From Hydractinia symbiolongicarpus (Eukaryota > Cnidaria > Hydrozoa > Anthoathecata > Hydractiniidae): a stretch of DNA of 64,000 nucleotides. The DNA is taken from assembly GCF_029227915.1 (NCBI RefSeq), contig NC_079882.1, positions 31,674,001 to 31,738,000 of the forward strand, written 5' to 3'. Every line of letters starts with the position of its first letter. Position 1 is the stretch's first letter. Made by a program: the position numbers and the translations under genes. A model generated the notes under the pieces. It was not told the origin of the DNA. It worked only from the letters and a program-made list of their open reading frames with translations, and did not search any database. This document shows, piece after piece, positions 47,368 to 60,300 of this stretch.

Positions 47368-50300
47368 GAGTTCTTTGTATACATTCGACTACACGGGTCA
47401 AGCCCGGGATTTAGGGGAAATCGCTGGTTTTCGTTTGCCGGCGATTATACCTCTTTCATTAAGCGTCTCATCAAAAATGAAAACATTTTTGAAAACTACA
47501 AGTCTCATGCGTTTTAGTGGTGAAAAAATAATTTAAAAATTCGTTCGGAAAATGAGTTTACTCACAGGGTACTTTCTTTGTATACATTCGACTACACGGG
47601 CCAAGCCCGGGATTTAGGGGAAATCGCTGGTTTTCGTTTGCCGGCGATTATACCTCTTTCATTAAGCGTCTCATCAAAAGTGAAAACATTTTTGAAAACT
47701 ACAAGTCTCATGCGTTTTAGTGGTGAAAAAATAATTTAAAAATTCGTTCGGAAAATGAGTTTACTCCCTGGATACTTTTTTTGTATACTTTTGACTATAC
47801 GGGCCGAGTCCGGGGTTTACGGGAAATCGCGGGTTTTCGTTTGCCGGCGATTAAACTTCTTTTATTCAGCGTCCCATCAAAAATGAAAACATTTTTGAAA
47901 ACTACAAGTCTTATGCGTTTTAGTGGTGAGAACATAATATAAAAAATCGTTCGGGAAATGAGTTTACTCACAGGGTACTTTCTTTGTATACATTCGACTA
48001 TACGGGCCAAGCCCGGGATTTACGGGAAATCTCGGGTTTTCGTTTGCCGGCGATTAAACCTCTTTCATTAAGCGTCTCATCAAAAATGAAAACATTTTTA
48101 AAAACTACAAGTCTCATGCGTTTTAGTGGTGAAAAAAAAATTTAAAAAATCGTTCGGGAAATGAGTTTACTCCCTGGGTACTTTCTTTGTATACATTCGA
48201 CTACACGGGTCAAGCCCGGGATTTAGGGGAAATCGCTGGTTTTCGTTTGACGGCGATTAAACATCTTTCATTAGGCGTCTCATCAAAAATGAAAACATTT
48301 TTGAAAACTGCAAGTCTCATGCGTTTTAGTGGTGAAAAAATAATTTAAAAAATCGTTCGGAAAATGAGTTTACTCCCTGGGTACTTTCTTTGTATACCTT
48401 TGACTATACGGGCCGAGTCCGGGATTTACGGGAAATCGCGGGTTTTCGTTTGCCGGCGATTAAACTTCTTTTATTCAGCGTCCCATCAAAAATGAAAACA
48501 TTTTTGAAAACTACAAGTCTTATGCGTTTTAGTGGTGAAAACATAATATAAAAAATCGTTCGGGAAATGAGTTTACTCACAGGGTACTTTCTTTGTATAC
48601 ATTCGACTATACGGGCCAAGCCCGGGATTTACGGGAAATCTCGGGTTTTCGTTTGCCGGCGATTAAACCTCTTTCATTAAGCGTCTCATCAAAAATGAAA
48701 ACATTTTTAAAAACTACAAGTCTCATGCGTTTTAGTGGTGAAAAAAAAATTTAAAAAATCGTTCGGGAAATGAGTTTACTCCCTGGGTACTTTCTTTGTA
48801 TACATTCGACTACACGGGTCAAGCCCGGGATTTAGGGGAAATCGCTGGTTTTCGTTTGACGGCGATTAAACATCTTTCATTAGGCGTCTCATCAAAAATG
48901 AAAACATTTTTGAAAACTGCAAGTCTCATGCGTTTTAGTGGTGAAAAAATAATTTAAAAAATCGTTCGGAAAATGAGTTTACTCCCTGGGTACTTTCTTT
49001 GTATACCTTTGACTATACGGGCCGAGTCCGGGATTTACGGGAAATCGCGGGTTTTCGTTTGCCGGCGATTAAACTTCTTTTATTCAGCGTCCCATCAAAA
49101 ATGAAAACATTTTTGAAAACTACAAGTCTCATGCGTTTTAGTGGTGAAAAAAAAATTTAAAAAATCGTTCGGGAAATGAGTTTACTCCCTGGGTACTTTC
49201 TTTGTATACATTCGACTACACGGGTCAAGCCCGGGATTTAGGGAAAATCGCTGGTTTTCGTTTGCCGGCGATTAAACATCTTTCATTAAGCGTCTCATCA
49301 AAAATGAAAACATTTTTGAAAACTGCAAGTCTCATGCGTTTTAGTGGTGAAAAAATAATTTAAAAAATCGTTCGGAAAATGAGTTTACTCCCTGGGTACT
49401 TTCTTTGTATACTTTTGACTATACGGGCCAAGCCCGGGGTTTACGGGAAATGACGGGTTTTCGTTTGCCGGCGATCAAACCACTTTCATTAAGCGTCTCA
49501 TCAAAAATGAAAAAAATTCTGAAAACTACAAGTCTCATGCGTTTTAGTGGTGAAAAAATAATTTAAAAAATCGTTCAAGAAATGAGTTTACTCCCTGGGT
49601 ACTTTCCTTGTATTCTTTTGACTATACGGGCCGAGTCCGGGATTTACGGGAAATCGCGGGTTTTTGTTTGCCGGCGATTAAACTTCTTTTATTCAGCGCT
49701 CATCAAAAATGAAAACATTTTTAAAAACTACAAGTCTCATGGGCTTTAGTAGTGAAAAAATAACTTATAAAATCGTTCGGGAAATGAGTTTACTCCCTGG
49801 GTACTTTCTTTGTATACTTTTGACTATACGGGCCGAGTCCGGGATTTACGGGAAATCGCGGATTTTCGTTTGCCGGCGATTAAACTCCTTTTATTCAGCG
49901 TCCCATCAAATATGAAAATATTTTTGAAAACTACAAGTCTCATGCGTTTAGTGGTAAAAAAATAATGTAAAAAATCGTTCGGGAAATGAGTTTACTCCCT
50001 GGGTACTTTCTTTGTATACTTTTGACTATACGGGCCAAGCCCGGGGTTTACGGGAAATGACGGGTTTTCGTTTGCCGGCGATCAAACCACTTTCATTAAG
50101 CGTCTCATCAAAAATGAAAAAAATTCTGAAAACTACAAGTCTCATGCGTTTTAGTGGTGAAAAAATAATTTAAAAAATCGTTCAAGAAATGAGTTTACTC
50201 CCTGGGTACTTTCTTTGTATTCTTTTGACTATACGGGCCGAGTCCGGGATTTACGGGAAATCGCGGGTTTTTGTTTGCCGGCGATTAAACTTCTTTTATT

Positions 50301-51200
50301 CAGCGCTCATCAAAAATGAAAACATTTTTAAAAACTACAAGTCTCATGGGCTTTAGTAGTGAAAAAATAACTTATAAAATCGTTCGGGAAATGAGTTTAC
50401 TCCCTGGGTACTTTCTTTGTATACTTTTGACTATACGGGCCGAGTCCGGGATTTAGGGAAATCGCAGGTTTTCGTTTGCCGGCCATTAAACTGCTTTTAT
50501 TCAGCGTTTCATCAAAAATGAAAACATTTTTCAAAACTACAAGTCTCATGCGTTTTAGTGGTGAAATAATAATTTAAAAAATCTTTGGGAAATGAGTTTA
50601 CTCCCTGGGTACTTTCTTTGTATACTTTTGACTATACGGGCCGAGTCCGGGATTTACGGGAAATCGCGGATTTTCGTTTGCCGGCGATTAAACTCCTTTT
50701 ATTCAGCGTCCCATCAAATATGAAAATATTTTTGAAAACTACAAGTCTCATGCGTTTAGTGGTAAAAAAATAATGTAAAAAATCGTTCGGGAAATGAGTT
50801 TACTCCCTGGGTACTTTCTTTGTATACTTTTGACTATACGGGCCAAGCCCGGGATTTACGGGAAATCGCGGGTTTTCGTTTGCCGGCGATTAAACTTCTT
50901 TTATTCAGCGTCTCATCAAAAATGAAAACATTTTTAAAAACTACAAGTCTTATGCGTTTTAGTGGTGAAAAAATAATTTAAAAAATCGTTCTGGAAATGA
51001 GTTTACTCCCTGGGTACTTTCTTTGTATACTTTTGACTCTACGGGCCGAGTCCGGGATTTAGGGAAATCGCAGGTTTTCATTTGCCGGCGATTAAACTGC
51101 TTTTATTCAGCGTCTCATCAAAAATGAAAACATTTTTGAAAACTACAAGTCTCATGCGTTTTAGTGGTGAAAATATAATTTAAAAAATCGTTCGGAAAAT
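47368..51200 (+). repeat. Nineteen-monomer HOR (3833 bp), copy 1
   Basis: The unit starts with a 17-bp-deleted monomer (GAGTTCTTTGTATAC at 47368) that recurs at 51201. Markers at 47795, 49709 and 50585 recur at 51628, 53542 and about 54419, all at 3833-3834 bp. The length is about 19 x 203 minus 24: the 17-bp deletion plus several 1-bp losses (ATTTAGGGAAATCGC, GCGCTCATC, ATGCGTTTAGTGG). An inner three-monomer block is itself tandemly repeated at 609 bp (GTATACCTTTGAC near 48386 and 48995). Confidence 0.9.
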
Positions 51201-54200
51201 GAGTTCTTTGTATACATTCGACTACACGGGTCAAGCCCGGGATTTAGGGGAAATCGCTGGTTTTCGTTTGCCGGCGATTATACCTCTTTCATTAAGCGTC
51301 TCATCAAAAATGAAAACATTTTTGAAAACTACAAGTCTCATGCGTTTTAGTGGTGAAAAAATAATTTAAAAATTCGTTCGGAAAATGAGTTTACTCACAG
51401 GGTACTTTCTTTGTATACATTCGACTACACGGGCCAAGCCCGGGATTTAGGAGAAATCGCTGGTTTTCGTTTGCCGGCGATTATACCTCTTTCATTAAGC
51501 GTCTCATCAAAAATGAAAACATTTTTGAAAACTACAAGTCTCATGCGTTTTAGTGGTGAAAAAATAATTTAAAAATTCGTTCGGAAAATGAGTTTACTCC
51601 CTGGATACTTTTTTTGTATACTTTTGACTATACGGGCCGAGTCCGGGGTTTACGGGAAATCGCGGGTTTTCGTTTGCCGGCGATTAAACTTCTTTTATTC
51701 AGCGTCCCATCAAAAATGAAAACATTTTTGAAAACTACAAGTCTTATGCGTTTTAGTGGTGAAAACATAATATAAAAAATCGTTCGGGAAATGAGTTTAC
51801 TCACAGGGTACTTTCTTTGTATACATTCGACTATACGGGCCAAGCCCGGGATTTACGGGAAATCTCGGGTTTTCGTTTGCCGGCGATTAAACCTCTTTCA
51901 TTAAGCGTCTCATCAAAAATGAAAACATTTTTAAAAACTACAAGTCTCATGCGTTTTAGTGGTGAAAAAAAAATTTAAAAAATCGTTCGGGAAATGAGTT
52001 TACTCCCTGGGTACTTTCTTTGTATACATTCGACTACACGGGTCAAGCCCGGGATTTAGGGGAAATCGCTGGTTTTCGTTTGCCGGCGATTAAACATCTT
52101 TCATTAGGCGTCTCATCAAAAATGAAAACATTTTTGAAAACTGCAAGTCTCATGCGTTTTAGTGGTGAAAAAATAATTTAAAAAATCGTTCGGAAAATGA
52201 GTTTACTCCCTGGGTACTTTCTTTGTATACCTTTGACTATACGGGCCGAGTCCGGGATTTACGGGAAATCGCGGGTTTTCGTTTGCCGGCGATTAAACTT
52301 CTTTTATTCAGCGTCCCATCAAAAATGAAAACATTTTTGAAAACTACAAGTCTCATGCGTTTTAGTGGTGAAAAAAAAATTTAAAAAATCGTTCGGGAAA
52401 TGGGTTTACTCCCTGGGTACTTTCTTTGTATACATTCGACTATACGGGCCAAGCCCGGGATTTACGGGAAATCTCGGGTTTTCGTTTGCCGGCGATTAAA
52501 CCTCTTTCATTAAGCGTCTCATCAAAAATGAAAACATTTTTAAAAACTACAAGTCTCATGCGTTTTAGTGGTGAAAAAAAAATTTAAAAAATCGTTCGGG
52601 AAATGAGTTTACTCCCTGGGTACTTTCTTTGTATACATTCGACTACACGGGTCAAGCCCGGGATTTAGGGGAAATCGCTGGTTTTCGTTTGCCGGCGATT
52701 AAACATCTTTCATTAGGCGTCTCATCAAAAATGAAAACATTTTTGAAAACTGCAAGTCTCATGCGTTTTAGTGGTGAAAAAATAATTTAAAAAATCGTTC
52801 GGAAAATGAGTTTACTCCCTGGGTACTTTCTTTGTATACCTTTGACTATACGGGCCGAGTCCGGGATTTACGGGAAATCGCGGGTTTTCGTTTGCCGGCG
52901 ATTAAACTTCTTTTATTCAGCGTCCCATCAAAAATGAAAACATTTTTGAAAACTACAAGTCTCATGCGTTTTAGTGGTGAAAAAAAAATTTAAAAAATCG
53001 TTCGGGAAATGAGTTTACTCCCTGGGTACTTTCTTTGTATACATTCGACTACACGGGTCAAGCCCGGGATTTAGGGAAAATCGCTGGTTTTCGTTTGCCG
53101 GCGATTAAACATCTTTCATTAAGCGTCTCATCAAAAATGAAAACATTTTTGAAAACTGCAAGTCTCATGCGTTTTAGTGGTGAAAAAATAATTTAAAAAA
53201 TCGTTCGGAAAATGAGTTTACTCCCTGGGTACTTTCTTTGTATACTTTTGACTATACGGGCCAAGCCCGGGGTTTACGGGAAATGACGGGTTTTCGTTTG
53301 CCGGCGATCAAACCACTTTCATTAAGCGTCTCATCAAAAATGAAAAAAATTCTGAAAACTACAAGTCTCATGCGTTTTAGTGGTGAAAAAATAATTTAAA
53401 AAATCGTTCAAGAAATGAGTTTACTCCCTGGGTACTTTCTTTGTATTCTTTTGACTATACGGGCCGAGTCCGGGATTTACGGGAAATCGCGGGTTTTTGT
53501 TTGCCGGCGATTAAACTTCTTTTATTCAGCGCTCATCAAAAATGAAAACATTTTTAAAAACTACAAGTCTCATGGGCTTTAGTAGTGAAAAAATAACTTA
53601 TAAAATCGTTCGGCAAATGAGTTTACTCCCTGGGTACTTTCTTTGTATACTTTTGACTATACGGGCCGAGTCCGGGATTTACGGGAAATCGCGGATTTTC
53701 GTTTGCCGGCGATTAAACTCCTTTTATTCAGCGTCCCATCAAATATGAAAATATTTTTGAAAACTACAAGTCTCATGCGTTTAGTGGTAAAAAAATAATG
53801 TAAAAAATCGTTCGGGAAATGAGTTTACTCCCTGGGTACTTTCTTTGTATACTTTTGACTATACGGGCCAAGCCCGGGGTTTACGGGAAATGACGGGTTT
53901 TCGTTTGCCGGCGATCAAACCACTTTCATTAAGCGTCTCATCAAAAATGAAAAAAATTCTGAAAACTACAAGTCTCATGCGTTTTAGTGGTGAAAAAATA
54001 ATTTAAAAAATCGTTCAAGAAATGAGTTTACTCCCTGGGTACTTTCTTTGTATTCTTTTGACTATACGGGCCGAGTCCGGGATTTACGGGAAATCGCGGG
54101 TTTTTGTTTGCCGGCGATTAAACTTCTTTTATTCAGCGCTCATCAAAAATGAAAACATTTTTAAAAACTACAAGTCTCATGGGCTTTAGTAGTGAAAAAA

Positions 54201-55034
54201 TAACTTATAAAATCGTTCGGGAAATGAGTTTACTCCCTGGGTACTTTCTTTGTATACTTTTGACTATACGGGCCGAGTCCGGGATTTAGGGAAATCGCAG
54301 GTTTTCGTTTGCCGGCCATTAAACTGCTTTTATTCAGCGTCTCATCAAAAATGAAAACATTTTTCAAAACTACAAGTCTCATGCGTTTTAGTGGTGAAAT
54401 AATAATTTAAAAAATCGTTTGGGAAATGAGGTTACTCCCTGGGTACTTTCTTTGTATACTTTTGACTATACGGGCCGAGTCCGGGATTTACGGGAAATCG
54501 CGGATTTTCGTTTGCCGGCAATTAAACTCCTTTTATTCAGCGTCCCATCAAATATGAAAATATTTTTGAAAACTACAAGTCTCATGCGTTTAGTGGTAAA
54601 AAAATAATGTAAAAAATCGTTCGGGAAATGAGTTTACTCCCTGGGTACTTTCTTTGTATACTTTTGACTATACGGGCCAAGCCCGGGATTTACGGGAAAT
54701 CGCGGGTTTTCGTTTGCCGGCGATTAAACTTCTTTTATTCAGCGTCTCATCAAAAATGAAAACATTTTTAAAAACTACAAGTCTTATGCGTTTTAGTGGT
54801 GAAAAAATAATTTAAAAAATCGTTCTGGAAATGAGTTTACTCCCTGGGTACTTTCTTTGTATACTTTTGACTCTACGGGCCGAGTCCGGGATTTAGGGAA
54901 ATCGCAGGTTTTCATTTGCCGGCGATTAAACTGCTTTTATTCAGCGTCTCATCAAAAATGAAAACATTTTTGAAAACTACAAGTCTCATGCGTTTTAGTG
55001 GTGAAAAAATAATTTAAAAAATCGTTCGGGAAAT
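51201..55034 (+). repeat. Nineteen-monomer HOR (3833 bp), copy 2
   Basis: This is a nearly identical tandem copy of the preceding unit. It differs locally: around 52.34-52.45 kb the monomer that should match the second 609-bp sub-repeat is altered (ATGGGTTTACTCC near 52400), which suggests local conversion or exchange among the sub-repeats. The next unit does not start with the 17-bp-deleted monomer, so a third copy is not present. Confidence 0.9.
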
Positions 55035-57459
55035 GAGTTTACTCCCTGGGTACTTTCTTTGTATACTTTTGACTATATGGCCAAGCCGGGATTTACGGGA
55101 AATCGCGGGTTTTCGTTTACCGGCGATAAAACTTCTTTTATTCAGCGTCTCATCAAAAATGAAAACATTTTTAAAAACTACAAGTCTAATGCGTTTAGTG
55201 GTAAAAAAATAATATAAAAAATCGTTCGGGAAATGAGTTTACTCCCTGGGTACTTTCTTTGTATACTTTTGACTATACGGGCCAAGCCCGGGATTTACGT
55301 GAAATCGCGGGTTTTCGTTTGTCGGCGATTAAACTTCTTTTATTCAGCGTCTCATCAAAAATAAAAAAAATTATAAAAACTACAAGTCTTATGCGTTTTA
55401 TGGTGAAAAAATAATTTAAAAAATCGTTCTGGAAATGAGTTTACTCCCTGGGTACTTTCTTTGTATACTTTTGACTATACGGGCCGAGTCCGGGATTTAG
55501 GGAAATCGCAGGTTTTCGTTTGCCGGCGATTAAACTGCTTTTATTCAGCGTCTCATCAAAAATGAAAACAATTTTGACAACTACAAGTCTCATGCGTTTT
55601 AGTGGTGAAAAAATAATTTAAAAAAACGTTCGGAAAATGAGTTTACTCCCTGAGTACTTTCTTTGTATACATTCGACTATACGTGCCAAGCCCGGGATTT
55701 ACGGGAAATCGCGGGTTTTCGTTTGCCGGCGAATAAACTTCTTTTATTCAGCGTCTCATCAAAAATGAAATCATTTTTGAAAACTACAAGTCTCATGCGT
55801 TTTAGTGGTGAAAAAATAATTTAAAAAATCGTTCTGGAAATGAGTTTACTCCCTGGGTACTTTCTTTGTGTACATTCGACTATACGGGCCAAGCCCGGGA
55901 TTTACGGGAAATCGCGGGTTTTCGTTTACCGGCGATTAAACTTCTTTTATTCAGCGTCTCATCAAAAATGAAAACATTTTTGAAAACTACAAGTCTCATG
56001 CGTTTTAGTGGTGAAAAAATAATTTAAAAAATCGTTCGGGAAATGAGTTTACTCCCTGGGTACTTTCTTTGTATACTTTTGACTATACGGGCCAAGTCGG
56101 GATTTACGGAAAATCGCGGGTTTTCGTTTCCCGGCGATTAAACTTCTTTTATTCAGCGTCTCATCAAAAATGAAAACATTTTTGAAAACTACAAGTCTCA
56201 TGCGTTTTAGTGGTGAAAAAATAATTTAAAAAATCGTTCGGGAAAGAGTTTACTCCCTGGGTACTTTCTTTGTATACTTTTGACTATACGGACCAAGTTC
56301 GGGATTTACGGGAAATCGCGGATTTTCGTTTGCCGGCGATTAAACTTCTTTTATTCAGCGTCCCATCAAATATGAACATATTTTTGAAAACTACAAGTCT
56401 CATGCGTTTAGTGGTAAAAAAATAATATAAAAAATCGTTCGGGAAATGAGTTTACTTCCTGGGTACTTTCTTTGTATACTTTTGACTATACGGGCCGAGT
56501 CCGGGATTTAGGGAAATCGCAGGTTTTCGTTTGCCGGCGATTAAACTGCTTTTATTCAGCGTCTCATCAAAAATGAAAACATTTTGAAAACTACAAGTCT
56601 CATGCGTTTTAGTGGTGAAAAAATAATTTAAAAAATCGTTCGGGAAAGAGTTTACTCCCTGGGTACTTTCTTTGTATACTTTTGACTATACGGACCAAGT
56701 TCGGGATTTACGGGAAATCGCGGATTTTCGTTTGCCGGCGATTAAACTTCTTTTATTCAGCGTCCCATCAAATATGAAAATATTTTTGAAAACTACAAGT
56801 CTCATGCGTTTAGTGGTAAAAAAATAATATAAAAAATCGTTCGGGAAATGAGTTTACTCCCTGGGTACTTTCTTTGTATACTTTTGACTATACCGGCCGA
56901 GTCCGGGATTTAGGGAAATCGCAGGTTTTCGTTTGCCGGCGATTAAACTGCTTTTATTCAGCGTCTCATCAAAAATGAAAACATTTTTGAAAACTACAAG
57001 TCTCATGCGTTTTAGTGGTGAAAAAATAATTTAAAAAATCGTTCGGAAAATGAGTTTACTCCCTGGGTACTTTCTTTGTATACATTCGACTATACGTGCC
57101 AAGCCCGGGATTTACGGGAAATCGCGGGTTTTCGTTTGCCGGCGATTAAACTTCTTTTATTCAGCGTCTCATCAAAAATGAAAACATTTTTGAAAACTAC
57201 AAGTCTCATGCGTTTTAGTGGTGAAAAAATAATTTAAAAAATCGTTCTGGAAATGAGTTTACTCCCTGGGTACTTTCTTTGTATACTTTTGACTATACGG
57301 GCCAAGCCGGATTTACGGGAAATCGCGGGTTTTCGTTTGCCGGCGACTAAACTTCTTTTATTCAGCGTCTCATCAAAAATGAAAACATTTTTAAAAACTA
57401 CAAGTCTTATGCGTTTTAGTGGTGAAAAAATAATTTAAAAAATCGTTCTGGAAATGAGT
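55035..57459 (+). repeat. Irregular satellite monomers with 1-3 bp deletions
   Basis: Monomers here often have small losses: GGCCAAGTCGGG (2 bp short) near 56090, GGGAAAGAGTTTAC near 56240 and 56642, ATGCGTTTAGTGG near 56402, and ATTTAGGGAAATC near 56505. Two neighbouring stretches (56.22-56.50 and about 56.62-56.91 kb) resemble each other at a two-monomer spacing. Subfamily B markers such as CATTAAGCG are nearly absent from here on, so this end of the window is a more A-like background. Confidence 0.7.
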
Positions 57460-60300
57460 TTACTCCCTGGGTACTTTCTTTGTATACTTTTGACTATACG
57501 GGCCAAGCCGGGATTTACGGGAAATCGCGGGTTTTCGTTTGCCGGCGATTAAACTTCTTTTATTCAGCGTCTCATCAAAAATGAAAACATTTTTAAAAAC
57601 TACAAGTCTTATGCGTTTTAGTGGTGAAAAAATAATTAAAAAAATCGTTCTGGAAATGAGTTTACTCACAGGGTACTTTCTTTGTGTACATTCGACTATA
57701 CGGGCCAAGCCCGGGATTTACGGGAAATCGCGGGTTTTCGTTTGCCGGCGATTAAACTTCTTTTATTCAGCGTCTCATCAAAAATGAAAACATTTTTGAA
57801 AACTACAAGTCTCATGCGTTTTAGTGGTGAAAAAATAATTTAAAAAATCGTTCGGGAAAGGAGTTTACTCCCTGGGTACTTTCTTTGTATACTTTTGACT
57901 ATACGGGCCAAGTCGGGATTTACGGAAAATCGCGGGTTTTCGTTTGCCGGCGATTAAACTTCTTTTATTCAGCGTCTCATCAAAAATGAAAATATTTTTG
58001 AAAACTACAAGTCTCATGCGTTTTAGTGGTGAAAAAATAATTTAAAAAATCGTTCGGGAAATGAGTTTACTTCCTGGGTACTTTCTTTGTATACTTTTGA
58101 CTATACGGACCAAGTTCGGGATTTACGGGAAATCGCGGATTTTCGTTTGCCGGCGATTAAACTTCTTTTATTCAGCGTCCCATCAATTATGAAAATATTT
58201 TTGAAAACTACAAGTCTCATGCGTTTAGTGGTAAAAAAATAATATAAAAAATCGTTCGGGAAATGAGTTTACTCCCTGGGTACTTTCTTTGTATACTTTT
58301 GACTATACGGGCCGAGTCCGGGATTTAGGGAAATCGCAGGTTTTCGTTTGCCGGCGATTAAACTGCTTTTATTCAGCGTCTCATCAAAAATGAAAACATT
58401 TTTGAAAACTACAAGTCTCATGCGTTTTAGTGGTGAAAAAATAATTTAAAAAATCGTTCTGGAAATGAGTTTACTCCCTGGGTACTTTCTTTGTATACTT
58501 TTGACTATACGGGCCGAGTCCGGGAATTAGGGAAATCGCAGGTTTTCGTTTGCCGGCGATTAAACTGCTTTTATTCAGCGTCTCATCAAAAATGAAAACA
58601 TTTTTGAAAACTACAAGTCTCATGCGTTTTAGTGGTGAAAAAATAATTTAAAAAAACGTTCGGAAAATGAGTTTACTCCCTGAGTACTTTCTTTGTATAC
58701 ATTCGACTATACGTGCCAAGCCCGGGATTTACGGGAAATCGCGGGTTTTCGTTTGCCGGCGATTAAACTTCTTTTATTCAGCGTCTCATCAAAAATGAAA
58801 TCATTTTTGAAAACTACAAGTCTCATGCGTTTTAGTGGTGAAAAAATAATTTAAAAAATCGTTCTTGAAATGAGTTTACTCCCTGGGTACTTTCTTTGTA
58901 TACTTTTGACTATACGGGCCAAGCCGGGATTTACGGGAAATCGCGGGTTTTCGTTTGCCGGCGATTAAACTTCTTTTATTCAGCGTCTCATCAAAAATGA
59001 AAACATTTTTAAAAACTACAAGTCTTATGCGTTTTAGTGGTGAAAAAGTAATTTACTACAAACTACAAGTCTCATGCGTTTTAGTGGTGAAAAAATAATT
59101 TAAAAAATCGTTCTGGAAATAAGTTTACTCCCTGGGTACTTTCTTTGTATACTTTTGACTATACGGGCCGAGTCCGGGATTTAGGGAAATCGCAGGTTTT
59201 CGTTTGCCGGCGATTAAACTGCTTTTATTCAGCGTCTCATCAAAAATGAAAACATTTTTGAAAACTACAAGTCTCATGCGTTTTAGTGGTGAAAAAATAA
59301 TTTAAAAAAACGTTCGGAAAATGAGTTTACTCCCTGAGTACTTTCTTTGTATACATTCGACTATACGTGCCAAGCCCGGGATTTACGGGAAATCGCGGGT
59401 TTTCGTTTGCCGGCGATTAAACTTCTTTTATTCAGCGTCTCATCAAAAATGAAAACATTTTTAAAAACTACAAGTCTTATGCGTTTTAGTGGTGAAAAAA
59501 TAATTTAAAAAATCGTTCTGGAAATGAGTTTACTCCCTGGGTACTTTCTTTGTATACTTTTGACTATACGGGCCAAGCCGGGATTTACGGGAAATCGCGG
59601 GTTTTCGTTTGCCGGCGATTAAACTTCTTTTATTCAGCGTCTCATCAAAAATGAAAACATTTTTAAAAACTACAAGTCTTATGCGTTTTAGTGGTGAAAA
59701 AATAATTAAAAAAATCGTTCTGGAAATGAGTTTACTCACAGGGTACTTTCTTTGTGCACATTCGACTATACGGGCCAAGCCCGGGATTTACGGGAAATCG
59801 CGGGTTTTCGTTTGACGGCGATTAAACTTCTTTTATTCAGCGTCTCATCAAAAATGAAAACATTTTTGAAAACTACAAGTCTCATGCGTTTTAGTGGTGA
59901 AAAAATAATTTAAAATATCGTTCGGGAAAGGAGTTTACTCCCTGGGTACTTTCTTTGTATACTTTTGACTATACGGGCCAAGTCGGGATTTACGGAAAAT
60001 CGCGGGTTTTCGTTTGCCGGCGATTAAACTTCTTTTATTCAGCGTCTCATCAAAAATGAAAACATTTTTGAAAACTGCAAGTCTCATGCGTTTTAGTGGT
60101 GAAAAAATAATTTAAAAAATCGTTCGGGAAATGAGTTTACTTCCTGGGTACTTTCTTTGTATACTTTTGACTATACGGACCAAGTTCGGGATTTACGGGA
60201 AATCGCGGGTTTTTGTTTTCCGGCGATTAAACCTCTTTCATTAAGCGTATCATCAAAAATGAAAACATTTTTAAAAACTACAAGTCTTATGCGTTTTAGT
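57460..60300 (+). repeat. ~2070-bp HOR (ten monomers plus a 47-bp duplication)
   Basis: The monomers AATAATTAAAAAAATCGTTCTGG plus TTTGTG(T/C)ACATTCGAC at 57630-57690 recur at 59700-59760, an offset of 2070. Ten monomers would be 2030 bp; the excess is explained by a 47-bp internal duplication in the right-hand unit (59016-59109), less a few single-base losses. The GTATACATTCGACTATACGTGCC monomers near 58694 and 59350 are also related by a short offset. Confidence 0.7.
59016..59109 (+). repeat. 47-bp direct duplication inside a monomer
   Basis: The segment from CTACAAGTC through GTTTTAGTGGTGAAAA and the following AT-rich bases occurs twice in succession, with start points 47 bp apart (59016 and 59063). 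The first copy has CTTATGCG and GAAAAAGTAATTTA; the second has CTCATGCG and GAAAAAATAATTTA. This is the only out-of-register partial monomer duplication I noticed in the window. Confidence 0.85.

Noticed and set aside
1429-59815. Dozens of similar 61-97 codon open frames on both strands (such as 40483-40689 + and 1632-1829 -)
   Set aside because: They repeat once per monomer because each strand has one frame with few stops. Both strands are open over the same bases, starts and stops vary with single-base changes, and 1-bp and 4-bp indels are tolerated freely. This is what non-coding tandem repeats look like. I list none as genes.
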